From the NCBI GenBank assembly GCA_964463485.1, contig CAYXDO010000001.1:124001-188000 (forward strand): a stretch of 64,000 nucleotides of DNA, in the 5' to 3' direction. Below the pieces are notes generated by a model. It made no database searches, was not told the DNA's origin, and saw nothing but the letters and a program-made list of their open reading frames with translations. Both the position numbers and the translations under genes were made by a program. The first letter of the stretch is position 1, and each line of letters opens with the position of its first letter. Below are positions 53,601 to 61,418 of the stretch, piece after piece. The DNA is from CAYXDO01 sp964463485. GTDB lineage: Bacteria; Myxococcota; Kuafuiibacteriia; Kuafuiibacteriales; Kuafuiibacteriaceae.

Positions 53601-54473
53601 TCGATCGCGTGCGCAACCGTGCCGCCCAAGACCTTCGACCAACTCGAATACGGATACCCAGCCGAGCGATCGTTGGAGTCCAAACATGCGGGCGTGTCCA
53701 TTCGCGTTGCCGAGCTCGGTCAGGGGCCGCACATCGTGATGATCCACCCTTGGGGCACACACATGGGGATTTGGTCGGACGTGGCGCACGAGCTCTCCAA
53801 GAGCGCCCACGTCCTACTCCTCGATCTCCCCGGCCATGGCAAGTCATCCAAACCTCCAGGCCGCTACCCCTTGCGCCGCATGGCTCTCGCGGTGATCGAC
53901 GTGATGGACGGGGTCGGTATCGAGCGTGCCATCATCGTCGGCAACTCGCTGGGCGGAGCCACCGCCATCGAGCTCGCTAGGTCCAGGCCGGACAGAGTCG
54001 ATGGATTGGTCCTGCTCGCCGCGCCAGGCGGCGCTCCGGTGCCCGATGTGATCCGCCGTGGCCTTCGCAGCTTCACCCATCCTTCGCATCTCGCGACGTT
54101 CGCAGACGCCGGTTGGATCGTCGGCTGGTGGATGCTCGTGCCCGGTTCACCCATCGCCGCGCGCCTCCGAGACGACATGCTCGCGCTCAGGCGCGGGCCG
54201 GAGATCGATTCGTGGGCTCGGGCGACCTACTCGGCGTTGATCGAGGCTGCCGACTACGATCCTCCACTCGAGTCCATTCACGTGCCGGCGGTCGTGTTGC
54301 AGGGTCAATCGGATATCGTCGTGTGGCCCTCGTCCGGCCGACGCCTGGCCGAGCGGTTGCCGAACGCGCGGCTCGTCGAGATCGAAGGGTGTGGGCACTT
54401 TCTCGAGCTCGAGTGCCCGTTCGAAGTGCTTCGAGAGATCGAAAGGATCGCCGGGATCGCCACGAAGGAGTAA
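50619..54473 (+). CDS. pseudo-subtilase/beta-propeller/MYXO-CTERM/alpha-beta hydrolase fusion
   Basis: A 1284-residue single frame from GTG. Residues ~60-410 align with S8 subtilases, but VLDTG is VLALG (Ala91), the catalytic-His block HGTHVA is TDNSSA (Thr203), and GTSMA is GTAAL (Ala347): all three catalytic residues are lost. Residues ~490-940 are FG-GAP/VCBS-like blades with Asp-rich DLDGDQADE and DVDRDGTVE loops. CSCSTEP (Cys955 on), a membrane helix and RRR (980-982) form a MYXO-CTERM-like sorting tail, normally the end of a protein. The frame continues into a second hydrophobic/Cys segment (FAVALFVCSTACSIAC) and an alpha/beta hydrolase with GNSLGG (Ser1110), an Asp in VLQGQSDIVV and a His in GCGHFLEL. 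A GTG at 53571 could start the hydrolase separately. Confidence 0.8.
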   Translation: MGPLLLTLLAQNPAWPSSDPLLGSAELADPRFMPDDPTFRTTCGALELKSFTSTCTPNIPDGEASLGPGIAADRAWLRTVGDPRVTIAVLALGADFSDPELVARWALNANEVQTVDRNADGAVTVLDFTRLRTSTSLPTLDTITDPRLTARADRGDLNGNGLLDPNDLIRLLANGVDEDQNGVIDDIAGYDFIDGDPDPSGPTDNSSARKIAAEANNGIGSLGVCPKCTLIPIRIATSKRAPARIVAKGLAYVAKTVRIAVLPLEPQGGSSDLHAAVAECAASGTLLIAAAQLRGGLATPWTDRGVLFVGSVGPDQELSKATTVFQPRSCVSLSHGPVAPGGCDGTAALLTAGVAGLIASISPTIGPTDRLALLLSSTTLPPLGPGLSPSPSIGTGRIDARRAVDAAASHRIPPSLAIQSPRPFAPIDPFSPFPPIVIDLEPRASMELLVSAERGASPPTDTFTPLARSVERSPTVRSFQITPGLRAEDPAGAPASFHEAAITLRATLTSTVTDLAAEARVTVLTQRDLWAWPAFPRELPSRVSTPPRVVDLDGDQADEIVIATDDGVIFVLDSVAQDRPGWPRRLSNESLTGVAIAGGTLVAASAGGELHVLDVGGRTKHTFTIDGSPTAAPIIADLDADGLDDYVIATETSVDVWSSSGVRVAPFPVELGALIGAPALNERTIGVATAERLFIIEDSRTRSVEFEEPRFDAPTMGPRIGLPPGVVAADVDRDGTVEWIVAPVGRRPFVVRGEEIVTLTSSIRASFGEKAPAKADGEAIFALDGDFAVADFDGDESLELFHRAAPLTTIEGDPFVELEPLFSVWNLTSGAFLDRFPRELTSWSSSEPLVADVDGDRRFEAIYEDGRLIRAVSAIGLSPRGFPKVVSDELAGMAVGDLDGDRRLDLVAVTRMGRVFAWRTRGEVAPWPTARHDPRSSGFASEGLDLRLASNGTDCSCSTEPTKAPASAALWVLILGILVRRRFAVALFVCSTACSIACATVPPKTFDQLEYGYPAERSLESKHAGVSIRVAELGQGPHIVMIHPWGTHMGIWSDVAHELSKSAHVLLLDLPGHGKSSKPPGRYPLRRMALAVIDVMDGVGIERAIIVGNSLGGATAIELARSRPDRVDGLVLLAAPGGAPVPDVIRRGLRSFTHPSHLATFADAGWIVGWWMLVPGSPIAARLRDDMLALRRGPEIDSWARATYSALIEAADYDPPLESIHVPAVVLQGQSDIVVWPSSGRRLAERLPNARLVEIEGCGHFLELECPFEVLREIERIAGIATKE

Positions 54474-54639
54474 AGCTCACGCGAGCCTTCGGCAGCTTCG
54501 AATCGCCTTGCTCGGCTGGGACTCTCGGAGTCTGCGCTGCGAACTTTCGTCATCGACCTCAGTTGCGAGGGCACCCGCTTCCGTGGCAAGGGGCTGACTT
54601 CGCTCGCGCCGCACCTCGGCGGCCTGACAAGGAGAGAGA

Positions 54640-55614
54640 ATGTCCGACTCGAAAGTCCTCGACCTCGTGCTTCTGCTCGCGCTGCCTGCCTCCGGTAAGT
54701 CGGAGGTTAGGCGCTACTTGCGCCACGTCTCTGCCGAAGAGCGCAAGAGCCACTTCCACATCGGCCCAACTCTTCAGCTCGACGACTTTCCATACGTACA
54801 CCTGATGCGCGTCATCGATGACGTGCTGCACAAAATGGCCAAGCCGCGGCTCTATTTCGACGCCCCTGAGCGTTCGTTCCAGGACGGACGCGATTGGGGA
54901 ACGCTGATCGAGCTCATCAACGAAGACTTCACGGACCTTCAACTCCGGAGAGAAGTCGAGGCGCCTTCGTCGGCCTACCTCTCCATGGATCGGCTCGAGG
55001 CCGCCGCGTTGTCGGTAGGCATCGGTCCGCGTTTGGCGGCGCTCGATCCGATCACGCGCGCAGCGCTCGCTTCGGCGATCGAGCACGAAGCCAAGGGAGT
55101 GCTCGGTGAAAAAGCGGCTGCGCCCGTCACGCTCGAAGGTCAGACGATCATCGCGGAGTTCGCGCGAGGTGGCGCCGAAGGGTCGCCCGTGCCGATCGCG
55201 GGGCCCTACGGGTATCAGTATTCGCTCTCCCATCTCTCGCCCGCGATCCTCGAACGCGCGTCGATTCTCTACATTTGGGTGACCCCCGAGGAGTCTCGCA
55301 GAAAGAACGCGGCGAGGGCCGATCCGAACGATCCGGGTTCGATCCTGCACCACTCCGTACCCGAATACGTGATGCGGAAGGACTACGGCGTCGACGACAT
55401 GGATTGGCTCGAGTCGAGCTCCGAGAAGGCGGGCTGTGTGACGGTGAAAGCTCACGGTCGGAAGTTCCACCTGCCGATCGCGCGCTTCGACAACCGCGTC
55501 GATCGCACGTCGTTCCTTCGGGACGATCCCGAGAAGTGGGCGCCGGCCGCGGTGAGCGCGGTCCACGAGTCGCTACGAATGGCGTTCGAGAGACTGGCGA
55601 GCTCCCGGGGCTGA
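54640..55614 (+). CDS. P-loop protein of unknown function
   Basis: 324 residues with AAGGAG before the ATG. Near the N-terminus LLALPASGKSEVRRYL is a kinase-like P-loop (xxPASGKS). An HFHIGPTLQLDDFPYVH motif, rich in acidic and aromatic residues, follows. The mid region has EGQTIIAEFARGG and YGYQYSLSHL, and the end carries ESRRKNAARADPND. This layout suggests a nucleotide-dependent kinase or phosphotransferase of the AAA_33/zeta-toxin-like kind, but no substrate motif is recognised. Not in an evident operon. Confidence 0.72.
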   Translation: MSDSKVLDLVLLLALPASGKSEVRRYLRHVSAEERKSHFHIGPTLQLDDFPYVHLMRVIDDVLHKMAKPRLYFDAPERSFQDGRDWGTLIELINEDFTDLQLRREVEAPSSAYLSMDRLEAAALSVGIGPRLAALDPITRAALASAIEHEAKGVLGEKAAAPVTLEGQTIIAEFARGGAEGSPVPIAGPYGYQYSLSHLSPAILERASILYIWVTPEESRRKNAARADPNDPGSILHHSVPEYVMRKDYGVDDMDWLESSSEKAGCVTVKAHGRKFHLPIARFDNRVDRTSFLRDDPEKWAPAAVSAVHESLRMAFERLASSRG

Positions 55615-55785
55615 GCTCCTCGAAGCCAGTCCTACGTCGGACACGACCCGAAGCCTACTCACCGAGATGGCCCAACCGATAGCCCAATCGAATCCGCTTG
55701 CGCACAGGGAAGCTGCCACCGCTCGTTCGCATGCGAAGCGGGCGACACGCCTGAGCTCTTCCACTCAGTCGCGGAATCGGGTGGC

Positions 55786-56277
55786 ATGCGATTCGCACTG
55801 CACCTCCCCGTGCGCGCCCACGACGGTAAAAAGCACGCTGGCGCTCGAACTCGACCGGAAGGTTCGCTCCGGCCTGGCCGCTTCCGCGAATTCGGGAGAA
55901 GCGTGCTCGTGGGTGCGCTCGCCACTCTCTTCGACCTCGGCATCCTCACGCTCGCGATCAGCGGGCTGGGTTGGTCTGCTCGAATCGCAAACGTCCCCGC
56001 GCTCCTCGTGGGCGGAGCGATTCAGCTGGTCGGCAACAAACTATTTGCATTCCGGGACCGCTCCCCACGCTGGGTCGAGCAAGGGATCGGGTTCGTCGCG
56101 GTCGAGCTCGTCGCCTTGGCGCTCAACGGGCTAACCTTCCACGTCCTGTCGGGCCTCGTGCCGTTCGTGGTCGCTCGGTTGATCGCAACCTTCGGCGTGT
56201 ACGTCGCCTTCAGCTTCCCGCTTTGGGCGCGGATCTTCTCGTCGACGGTTGGGCAACAATCGCGGGCGGAGGCGTGA
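55786..56277 (+). CDS. GtrA-family membrane protein
   Basis: 163 residues with four membrane helices and the GtrA signature: FGRSVLVGALATLFDLGILT at the start, NKLFAFRDRSP between helices 2 and 3, and a closing helix with LWARIFS. GtrA-like flippases move lipid-linked sugars across the inner membrane for glycosylation of surface polymers. The first ~35 residues are hydrophilic and unusual; an internal start is possible but none is better supported. No glycosyltransferase partner is adjacent. It stops 56 bp before the convergent transpeptidase gene. Confidence 0.85.
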   Translation: MRFALHLPVRAHDGKKHAGARTRPEGSLRPGRFREFGRSVLVGALATLFDLGILTLAISGLGWSARIANVPALLVGGAIQLVGNKLFAFRDRSPRWVEQGIGFVAVELVALALNGLTFHVLSGLVPFVVARLIATFGVYVAFSFPLWARIFSSTVGQQSRAEA

Positions 56278-56333
56278 CACCAAGCAAGCTCAGGTCGATG
56301 AGTCAGCGAACTCAGCGGTCTTGCGCCGAAGAC

Positions 56334-56864
56334 TCACCGCAGCAAAACGTGACTCACTTTCTCCGCCGAGACCCAGGCCGCGATCTTCTCGATCTCCTCG
56401 ATGGACTTCACCGCCACGCAACCATTGGTCCAGTCGATCCACAGGTTCGCGGAGCCCGCCCAGTCGAGTCGTCGCTCCGGTCCATGCAGACCCACGTCGC
56501 GGCCGGTCAAACCGGCCTTCTGCTGCTGCTTCGTTGGGTAGCCGATGGGGACGAACGTGCCGAAGCGGCTCGACGGCCTCGGCTTTCCGAGCGAATACGT
56601 TCCGAGCGGCGTCTTTTCGTCGCCTTCGGCTCGCTTTCCGACCCCACGTTTTCCAAGCGAGACTCCGAAGGACTCGACGATGACGCCCCTCGAACAGAGG
56701 TGCAACGAGCGCGTCGGCGTGTCGACGACGATCAACGATCCCGTTGGCGGGCAGCTCTTTGCGGCTTCGGTAGCGTCTGCCGGCCGAGGCGAGGACGCGA
56801 TCAGTCCAAGGATGAGCGACAACCTCTTCAAACCGAGAAGATCTTGGCCCGTCTGATGGCTCAC
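56334..56864 (-). CDS. L,D-transpeptidase (YkuD domain)
   Basis: About 176 residues from GTG at 56864; a TTG at 56831 gives a tighter signal peptide (KRLSLILGLIASSPRPADA). The YkuD domain starts at LIVVDTPTRSLHLCSRG, with TPLGTYSLGKPRPSSRFG, VGLHGPERRLDWAG and WTNGCVAV; the His in HGP and the Cys in NGCV form the catalytic HxGx(n)GC site. It should make or attach 3-3 peptidoglycan cross-links or anchor proteins in the periplasm. Convergent with gtrA; divergent from the TPR gene, with 74 bp between. Confidence 0.85.
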   Translation of the reverse strand: MSHQTGQDLLGLKRLSLILGLIASSPRPADATEAAKSCPPTGSLIVVDTPTRSLHLCSRGVIVESFGVSLGKRGVGKRAEGDEKTPLGTYSLGKPRPSSRFGTFVPIGYPTKQQQKAGLTGRDVGLHGPERRLDWAGSANLWIDWTNGCVAVKSIEEIEKIAAWVSAEKVSHVLLR

Positions 56865-56938
56865 GCAAGGCCGATTCCTCCTATTCCCCTTGGTCAACCG
56901 AAAACTCCGACCAAAGGTCGACCGAGGGTCCGACGAGA

Positions 56939-58732
56939 ATGTCGTCGACGTTGGCGCCGGGAGCATCCCGGCGTAAAGTTGGACGAGTGCGTTGCCCGAT
57001 TTGCACAGCTTCCGTCCGTCCAGGTTCTCAACTGTGCGAGCGCGGCCACTTCATCCACTCGCCCCAGCCGTTTTCGACGGACTCGGTTTGGGCGGACGAG
57101 GACGAGGCGCCACCCGAGGCGCTGATCGTAGGTGACATCGAAGATGAGTCCGACGTGGTGCTCGGAGCGACGCAGGGGGACGTGAGGACATCTCGAGCGC
57201 TCTTGTACGTATCGAAGGTCACGGCTTGGTCCGTTCAGCCAAATGCGGTGCCGAAGCTTCGAGGTGGCTCGGGCCTGGAGGGCGGGACGCCGTTCGAGCA
57301 ATTTTTGATTGGACGGATCGACGGGATCCGAACGGTTGCTCAGGTTCGAGAGGGTACCAAGCTCAGCGCGTCCGAAATTTCCTCGACCCTCCTCACACTC
57401 ATCGAGCGCGGAGTCATACGACTCGAAGTTCCGCAACTGAAGATCGGCGGGGACGAGCTTCCGGCGGTCGAGACTCAGTCTCTCCTGGACGATTTCGACC
57501 TCGAGCCCGTGACGACGGAAGCGCCAATCCCGATGGTCTCGGCGTCGTTCTTGGGAATGACTCCGCTTGAGGATGATGAAGTGTATGAAGTCTCCTCGGG
57601 GATGATCCACCAGGCGGACCTCCCGGATCGAAGCGTCGACCGGATGGAGCTGCCAGCGCGAATGATGCGCCCTGTGCCCGTGGAGGCACCACCGCGTGCA
57701 CCGAGCCCGCCGCGCGATTCAGTGTCGTTGACCAACGTCGGAGGGCGCCTGGATCTCGATCAATCGAGCATGGGAGAGTCCGACGGGGGCCTTCGTTCTG
57801 AGTTCTTGGCTTTGTCGGGGTTGGTCGCCGCCGCGATGAGCGCGCCTGAGGCTGCAAAGGTCGAGCAGGCGCCTCGGGATCGGCTGGAGGTTCGAGGCTC
57901 TTTGCCCGAAGACTTGAGCTTCATGAATATGTTGAAGCCCAAGGCGAAGGCCGTGGCCCCGAGGGACGACAAGGCCTCCGCGAAGGAAGCCCGTCCATCG
58001 CCCCCGCCCGCGCGGGAGACGAAGCCATCGAGCTCGGAGGCCTCGAGTCGAACGTCGGAACCGTCGAAACCCACGCCGAGTGACCCGCCCACCAGGAGCT
58101 CCGCTTCCCAGAGCGCTCCTCCGCCTGCCCGTGCGTCCGTCTCGCCTACGACCGCGCCTTCGCCAGCGCGGAGCCCCCCATCGGCCCCGCCTCCGCCGCG
58201 TGCAGGCCGCAGCGAGGGCGGGCATGATCGGGCCTCGGTCTTGTTCCAGCAGGCAATGGACGATCGGGCCGCCGGTAATTTGGTCTCGGCCAAGATGAAT
58301 TTGAAGTTGGCGATGACTTTCGACCCGGCCAACGAAAAGTACAAACGAGAGTATGCCGAGGTCGCCGGAACGGTCGTCGAAATGCCGGCTTCGGAACGCG
58401 GGGCCAAGGCGCGTCAGCTCGCCGAAAAAGCGACTCAGTCGGAGCGCCTGGCGCAGTATGATGAGGCGATTTCACTCTTGGAGCAGGCGATCGCGGACGT
58501 GCGCGACCCAGCGTATTTGAATCGCCTCGGAGTGATCCTCGCACTCAAGAAGGGAGAGCTCGACCGCGGGCGGAAGCTCGTCGAAGAGGCGATCCGAGCG
58601 GGCGGGTCGAAGAAGAACCCGATTTACGAAAGCAACCTGGAGAAGATCAAAACCCGGCTTCAGAAGAAAGATCCGAGAAACAAAGAGGTCAAGAAACAAG
58701 GGCTCCTCGGTGGGATCCTGGGCAAGAAGTGA
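56939..58732 (+). CDS. multidomain protein: zinc ribbon, winged-helix-like domain, Pro-rich linker, TPR
   Basis: 597 residues. VRCPICTASVRPGSQLCERG is a CxxC zinc ribbon near the N-terminus. Residues ~120-165 (FEQFLIGRIDGIRTVAQVRE, then SSTLLTLIERGVIRL) resemble the DUF4388/PatA-type winged helix used as a signalling adaptor in Myxococcota. A long Ser/Pro/Ala-rich disordered linker (~325-425) leads to a C-terminal TPR region (FQQAMDDRAAGNLVSAKMNL to the end). The same organisation is seen in gliding-motility and signalling scaffold proteins, so a scaffold role is plausible. A GTG at the VRCPIC position would give a shorter start. Confidence 0.72.
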   Translation: MSSTLAPGASRRKVGRVRCPICTASVRPGSQLCERGHFIHSPQPFSTDSVWADEDEAPPEALIVGDIEDESDVVLGATQGDVRTSRALLYVSKVTAWSVQPNAVPKLRGGSGLEGGTPFEQFLIGRIDGIRTVAQVREGTKLSASEISSTLLTLIERGVIRLEVPQLKIGGDELPAVETQSLLDDFDLEPVTTEAPIPMVSASFLGMTPLEDDEVYEVSSGMIHQADLPDRSVDRMELPARMMRPVPVEAPPRAPSPPRDSVSLTNVGGRLDLDQSSMGESDGGLRSEFLALSGLVAAAMSAPEAAKVEQAPRDRLEVRGSLPEDLSFMNMLKPKAKAVAPRDDKASAKEARPSPPPARETKPSSSEASSRTSEPSKPTPSDPPTRSSASQSAPPPARASVSPTTAPSPARSPPSAPPPPRAGRSEGGHDRASVLFQQAMDDRAAGNLVSAKMNLKLAMTFDPANEKYKREYAEVAGTVVEMPASERGAKARQLAEKATQSERLAQYDEAISLLEQAIADVRDPAYLNRLGVILALKKGELDRGRKLVEEAIRAGGSKKNPIYESNLEKIKTRLQKKDPRNKEVKKQGLLGGILGKK

Positions 58733-58739
58733 GTCGCGG

Positions 58740-59663
58740 CTAGCTCACGCGCGGTGAACCAATTGGATGGGCGACGATCACATACGTCGTTGGGTAGACT
58801 TTTCGAGAGTCTGGGACGTATTTGACTTCGAGCTCGGCGGCGAGGGTGAGTTGGGAGACCTCGAAGTTCGCCCGACTCATGAACGCTCGCGCGTCGTCTG
58901 GGTGGAGGGCAAAAGTGAACGGTTCGCCAAGCAGGTGGACCAACCCGGTCGCCATGCGATGGAGCGTCGAGGTCGCGTCGGGCGAGTCGATCAGAAACCA
59001 GAAGTCCATCGCGAGGGAGCTTCGCGGCGCAGAGAGCGCGTGGATCGTCGAGAGCGTGCTCACGATGGCAGCACGCGTCAGATACATCGACACCCCTTCC
59101 CAGACGAAAAAAGTCGGTTTGGTCGAATCGAACCCGCGGGCTCTCAGTCGCTCGGAGATGGACTCACGAGCGAAGTCCACGGTGACTCTGCGAACGTCTC
59201 GTTCCGGCCAGGTCGCCGCTTCTCGCCCGTCCGTTCGGAACGCTCGAGAGCGGGCGCGACTTCGGGACGCTCGCTCGATGATCTCCGCTTTGCGACGGCT
59301 GGTGGCGGGGTGATCGACCTCGAAGATCGGCCGATCCCCGACCGGGAGACGGTACGCTCTCGAGTCGTAACCTGCCCCGAGCAGAACGATTTGATCGACG
59401 TCCGGGAGGGCCTGGATCACCGCGTCATCGATGGCGCGATGGCGCGTGAGCACGTAGGTCCCGATCCCGGGCGCGAGCAGCTCGAGACGGTCGATGATCG
59501 CGGGCGCGAACGCGGCCGACTTGAGCGCGGCGCGGAAGGGCATACTCAGGAACGACTCGGCGTACGCGTCGTCGAGCACCCGGCGCTCGGACGGCTTGTA
59601 GCGATCGGCTGCGCGAAAGAAACAAACGATCTCGGCGGTGGTGCTGGGACGGTTGTCTCTCAT
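58740..59663 (-). CDS. class I SAM-dependent methyltransferase (LCMT/Ppm1-like)
   Basis: 307 residues. The SAM-binding motif is IVLLGAGYDSRAYRL, followed by FEVDHPATSRRKAEII and TFFVWEGVSMYL, the pattern of PF04072-type leucine carboxyl/O-methyltransferases. It is cytoplasmic; the substrate is unknown. Its ATG overlaps the queF stop (ATGA), so they are one transcript, although no queuosine function is known for this methyltransferase family. Confidence 0.9.
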   Translation of the reverse strand: MRDNRPSTTAEIVCFFRAADRYKPSERRVLDDAYAESFLSMPFRAALKSAAFAPAIIDRLELLAPGIGTYVLTRHRAIDDAVIQALPDVDQIVLLGAGYDSRAYRLPVGDRPIFEVDHPATSRRKAEIIERASRSRARSRAFRTDGREAATWPERDVRRVTVDFARESISERLRARGFDSTKPTFFVWEGVSMYLTRAAIVSTLSTIHALSAPRSSLAMDFWFLIDSPDATSTLHRMATGLVHLLGEPFTFALHPDDARAFMSRANFEVSQLTLAAELEVKYVPDSRKVYPTTYVIVAHPIGSPRVS

Positions 59664-60130
59664 CTCGCCGGACGACCTCGCCGCGCTCGGACTCTGGCTT
59701 CGCTCCTCTGCTTCGAGCCGCGAGCTGGCTTTTCATGAGTTACCGTCACCACGGTGTGGATACCGCCGCGGACCGCGAAGTCACCCTCGACGCGGATCTT
59801 CCGAGGAGACATGGCGGCGACCAGATCATCGAGAACTTGGTTGGTGACTTCCTCGTGAAAAGCCCCTTCGTCGCGAAACGACCACAGGTAGAGCTTGAGA
59901 CTCTTGAGCTCCACGCAGCGTTCGTCGGGCACGTACCGAATTCGGATCGTTCCGAAGTCCGGCTGTCCGGTCATGGGGCAGACACAGGTGAACTCGGGGC
60001 ATTCGAAGGAGATCTCGTACTCACGCCCAAGTCGCGGATTGGTGAAGGTCTCGAGCTCCTTGGACGGCCGAGCTCCTTTGCGGGCGGACTTGGCCAGCAC
60101 TTCTTTGGCGGCAGGGGACGGGCTGGTCAT
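59660..60130 (-). CDS. queF: NADPH-dependent preQ0 reductase QueF
   Basis: 156 residues, the unimodular form. FTCVCPMTGQPDFGTIRIRY holds the catalytic Cys, and CVELKSLKLYLWSFRDEG is the QueF motif E(S/L)K(S/A)xKLY. The C-terminal RGGIHTVVTV is also typical. It reduces 7-cyano-7-deazaguanine to preQ1, for queuosine in tRNA. No other que gene is in the window. The last ~20 residues are Arg-rich and not part of the core fold. Confidence 0.95.
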   Translation of the reverse strand: MTSPSPAAKEVLAKSARKGARPSKELETFTNPRLGREYEISFECPEFTCVCPMTGQPDFGTIRIRYVPDERCVELKSLKLYLWSFRDEGAFHEEVTNQVLDDLVAAMSPRKIRVEGDFAVRGGIHTVVTVTHEKPARGSKQRSEARVRARRGRPAR

Positions 60131-60147
60131 GAGGGGCGAAGCCGAGA

Positions 60148-60822
60148 TCAGGGGCTGGCGACGATGGGCCGGCGCGCGGGAGGCTTCGGCGCGGCCTTCT
60201 TGGTGGGGTCGACCTTCGGCGTGTCCATGCCTTCGTCCGATCGGACGACGGGCTTGCTCACGGCGACACCCTCGGGAGGCGGGACGCTGTCGAAATCGAT
60301 CTGATTGGGGTCGATCGTGGCCAAGTCGATGCCCTTTTTGGCGGGCTTGGCAGCCGCGGGCTCCTCTACGTCGCCCTCGGGCGAGTCCGCCAGCAGCGGC
60401 TTACGCGAGGCCGCACGGCTCGGCGCGGGCTCGTCTCTCTCGAGCGCGTCTTCTTCCGGCTCTGGCTTTCGATCGAGCGTCTTCTTTCCGGCGAGGGCGA
60501 GCACGAGATCTCTGGGCAGGTGGCGCTCTTCGAGCTTCTTCTGATCTCGCTTGTTCGCTACGTACGCCGCCTTCTCAGCGCGCGCGAGGATCTCGTCGGA
60601 ATCGATTCCGGACCGATACCAATCGACGATCGAACGTACGTTGACGGCCTTGGCCTCGACCTTGGCTTTCTTGTTCTTGCCGCGCTTCTTCTTCTCCTTT
60701 TCTTTCTTGCAGAGATGAGAAGACGTCGACGGTGATGCAGACGCGGGCGCGGGCACAGTCAGGCTGATCCACCCAGCGATCGAAGCGCCGAGGAAGACCA
60801 CGAGGGGACGGGCGAGCCTCAT
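60148..60822 (-). CDS. exported Lys/Pro-rich protein of unknown function
   Basis: 224 residues from the ATG at 60822. MRLARPLVVFLGASIAGWIS ... ASA is a Sec signal peptide. Then KKEKEKKKRGKNKKAKVEAK is a very basic stretch, followed by a ~55-residue helical core (VRSIVDWYRSGIDSDEILAR) and a Pro/Ala/Glu/Lys-rich tail. The core somewhat resembles small helical domains that bind peptidoglycan or DNA, but no family is recognised. It lies 17 bp upstream of queF on the same strand. Confidence 0.7.
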   Translation of the reverse strand: MRLARPLVVFLGASIAGWISLTVPAPASASPSTSSHLCKKEKEKKKRGKNKKAKVEAKAVNVRSIVDWYRSGIDSDEILARAEKAAYVANKRDQKKLEERHLPRDLVLALAGKKTLDRKPEPEEDALERDEPAPSRAASRKPLLADSPEGDVEEPAAAKPAKKGIDLATIDPNQIDFDSVPPPEGVAVSKPVVRSDEGMDTPKVDPTKKAAPKPPARRPIVASP

Positions 60823-60926
60823 GGGCGCATCTTGTCCGTCCCGATCCCGGAAGTCCGTCCGCCGAATGACCGGGGCGGAGGACCGTGGTTCTGGACCCGC
60901 GGCCCGAAGCCGGGCAAGGTGCTCGG

Positions 60927-61418
60927 GTGTCCGCAGGGCTGATCGCGGTGGCTCGATGGGTCCACTTCGTGGGTTTCGCGGTGGCTTTTGGTGCGAGCGT
61001 GGCCGCGCTGTTCGCACATCGAAGCGCGCGAAAGGAGGCGGCGCCGGACAAGTCGGGGCTCGAAGTGGCCGCGGCCTCCGCGATCACTTCGGTGGAGCTC
61101 CCAGGTTTGTTTCTGGCGTTGTTTGCCGGGATCGCGCTGATCGCCGCGTTTCCAGCCGCGCTCGATCCGAAGTCGAGCGGGGCGGGGCCGTGGCTCCACA
61201 TCAAGCTCGCGTTCGTGCTCGCGTTGTTGGGCGCCTCCCACGTGCGGATGTTTCGCGCGCGGCGATTGACTCGAGAGCGCAAGGCTGGGGCGTCCGAGGC
61301 GGAGTGCGAACAGCTCGCCTCGGCGGCGCGAACCCTTGGGGCCGTAGACGTTTGTTTGTTCGTCGTGATCATCGCGTTGGCAACGATGCGTTTCGTCCTG
61401 TTCGGAGGAGCGGCGTGA
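60927..61418 (+). CDS. four-helix membrane protein (CopD/HemJ-like)
   Basis: 163 residues from GTG at 60927, which has AAGGTG a few bases upstream. Four hydrophobic helices are present: ARWVHFVGFAVAFGASVAAL, LPGLFLALFAGIALIAAFP, WLHIKLAFVLALLGASHVRM, and a final VFVVIIALATMRF-like helix. The His in WVHF and the HIKL/SHVRM pair recall the heme-binding helices of CopD and HemJ-type proteins, but the match is partial. The stop overlaps the next start as GTGA, so it is expressed with the aldo-keto reductase. Confidence 0.75.
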   Translation: MSAGLIAVARWVHFVGFAVAFGASVAALFAHRSARKEAAPDKSGLEVAAASAITSVELPGLFLALFAGIALIAAFPAALDPKSSGAGPWLHIKLAFVLALLGASHVRMFRARRLTRERKAGASEAECEQLASAARTLGAVDVCLFVVIIALATMRFVLFGGAA

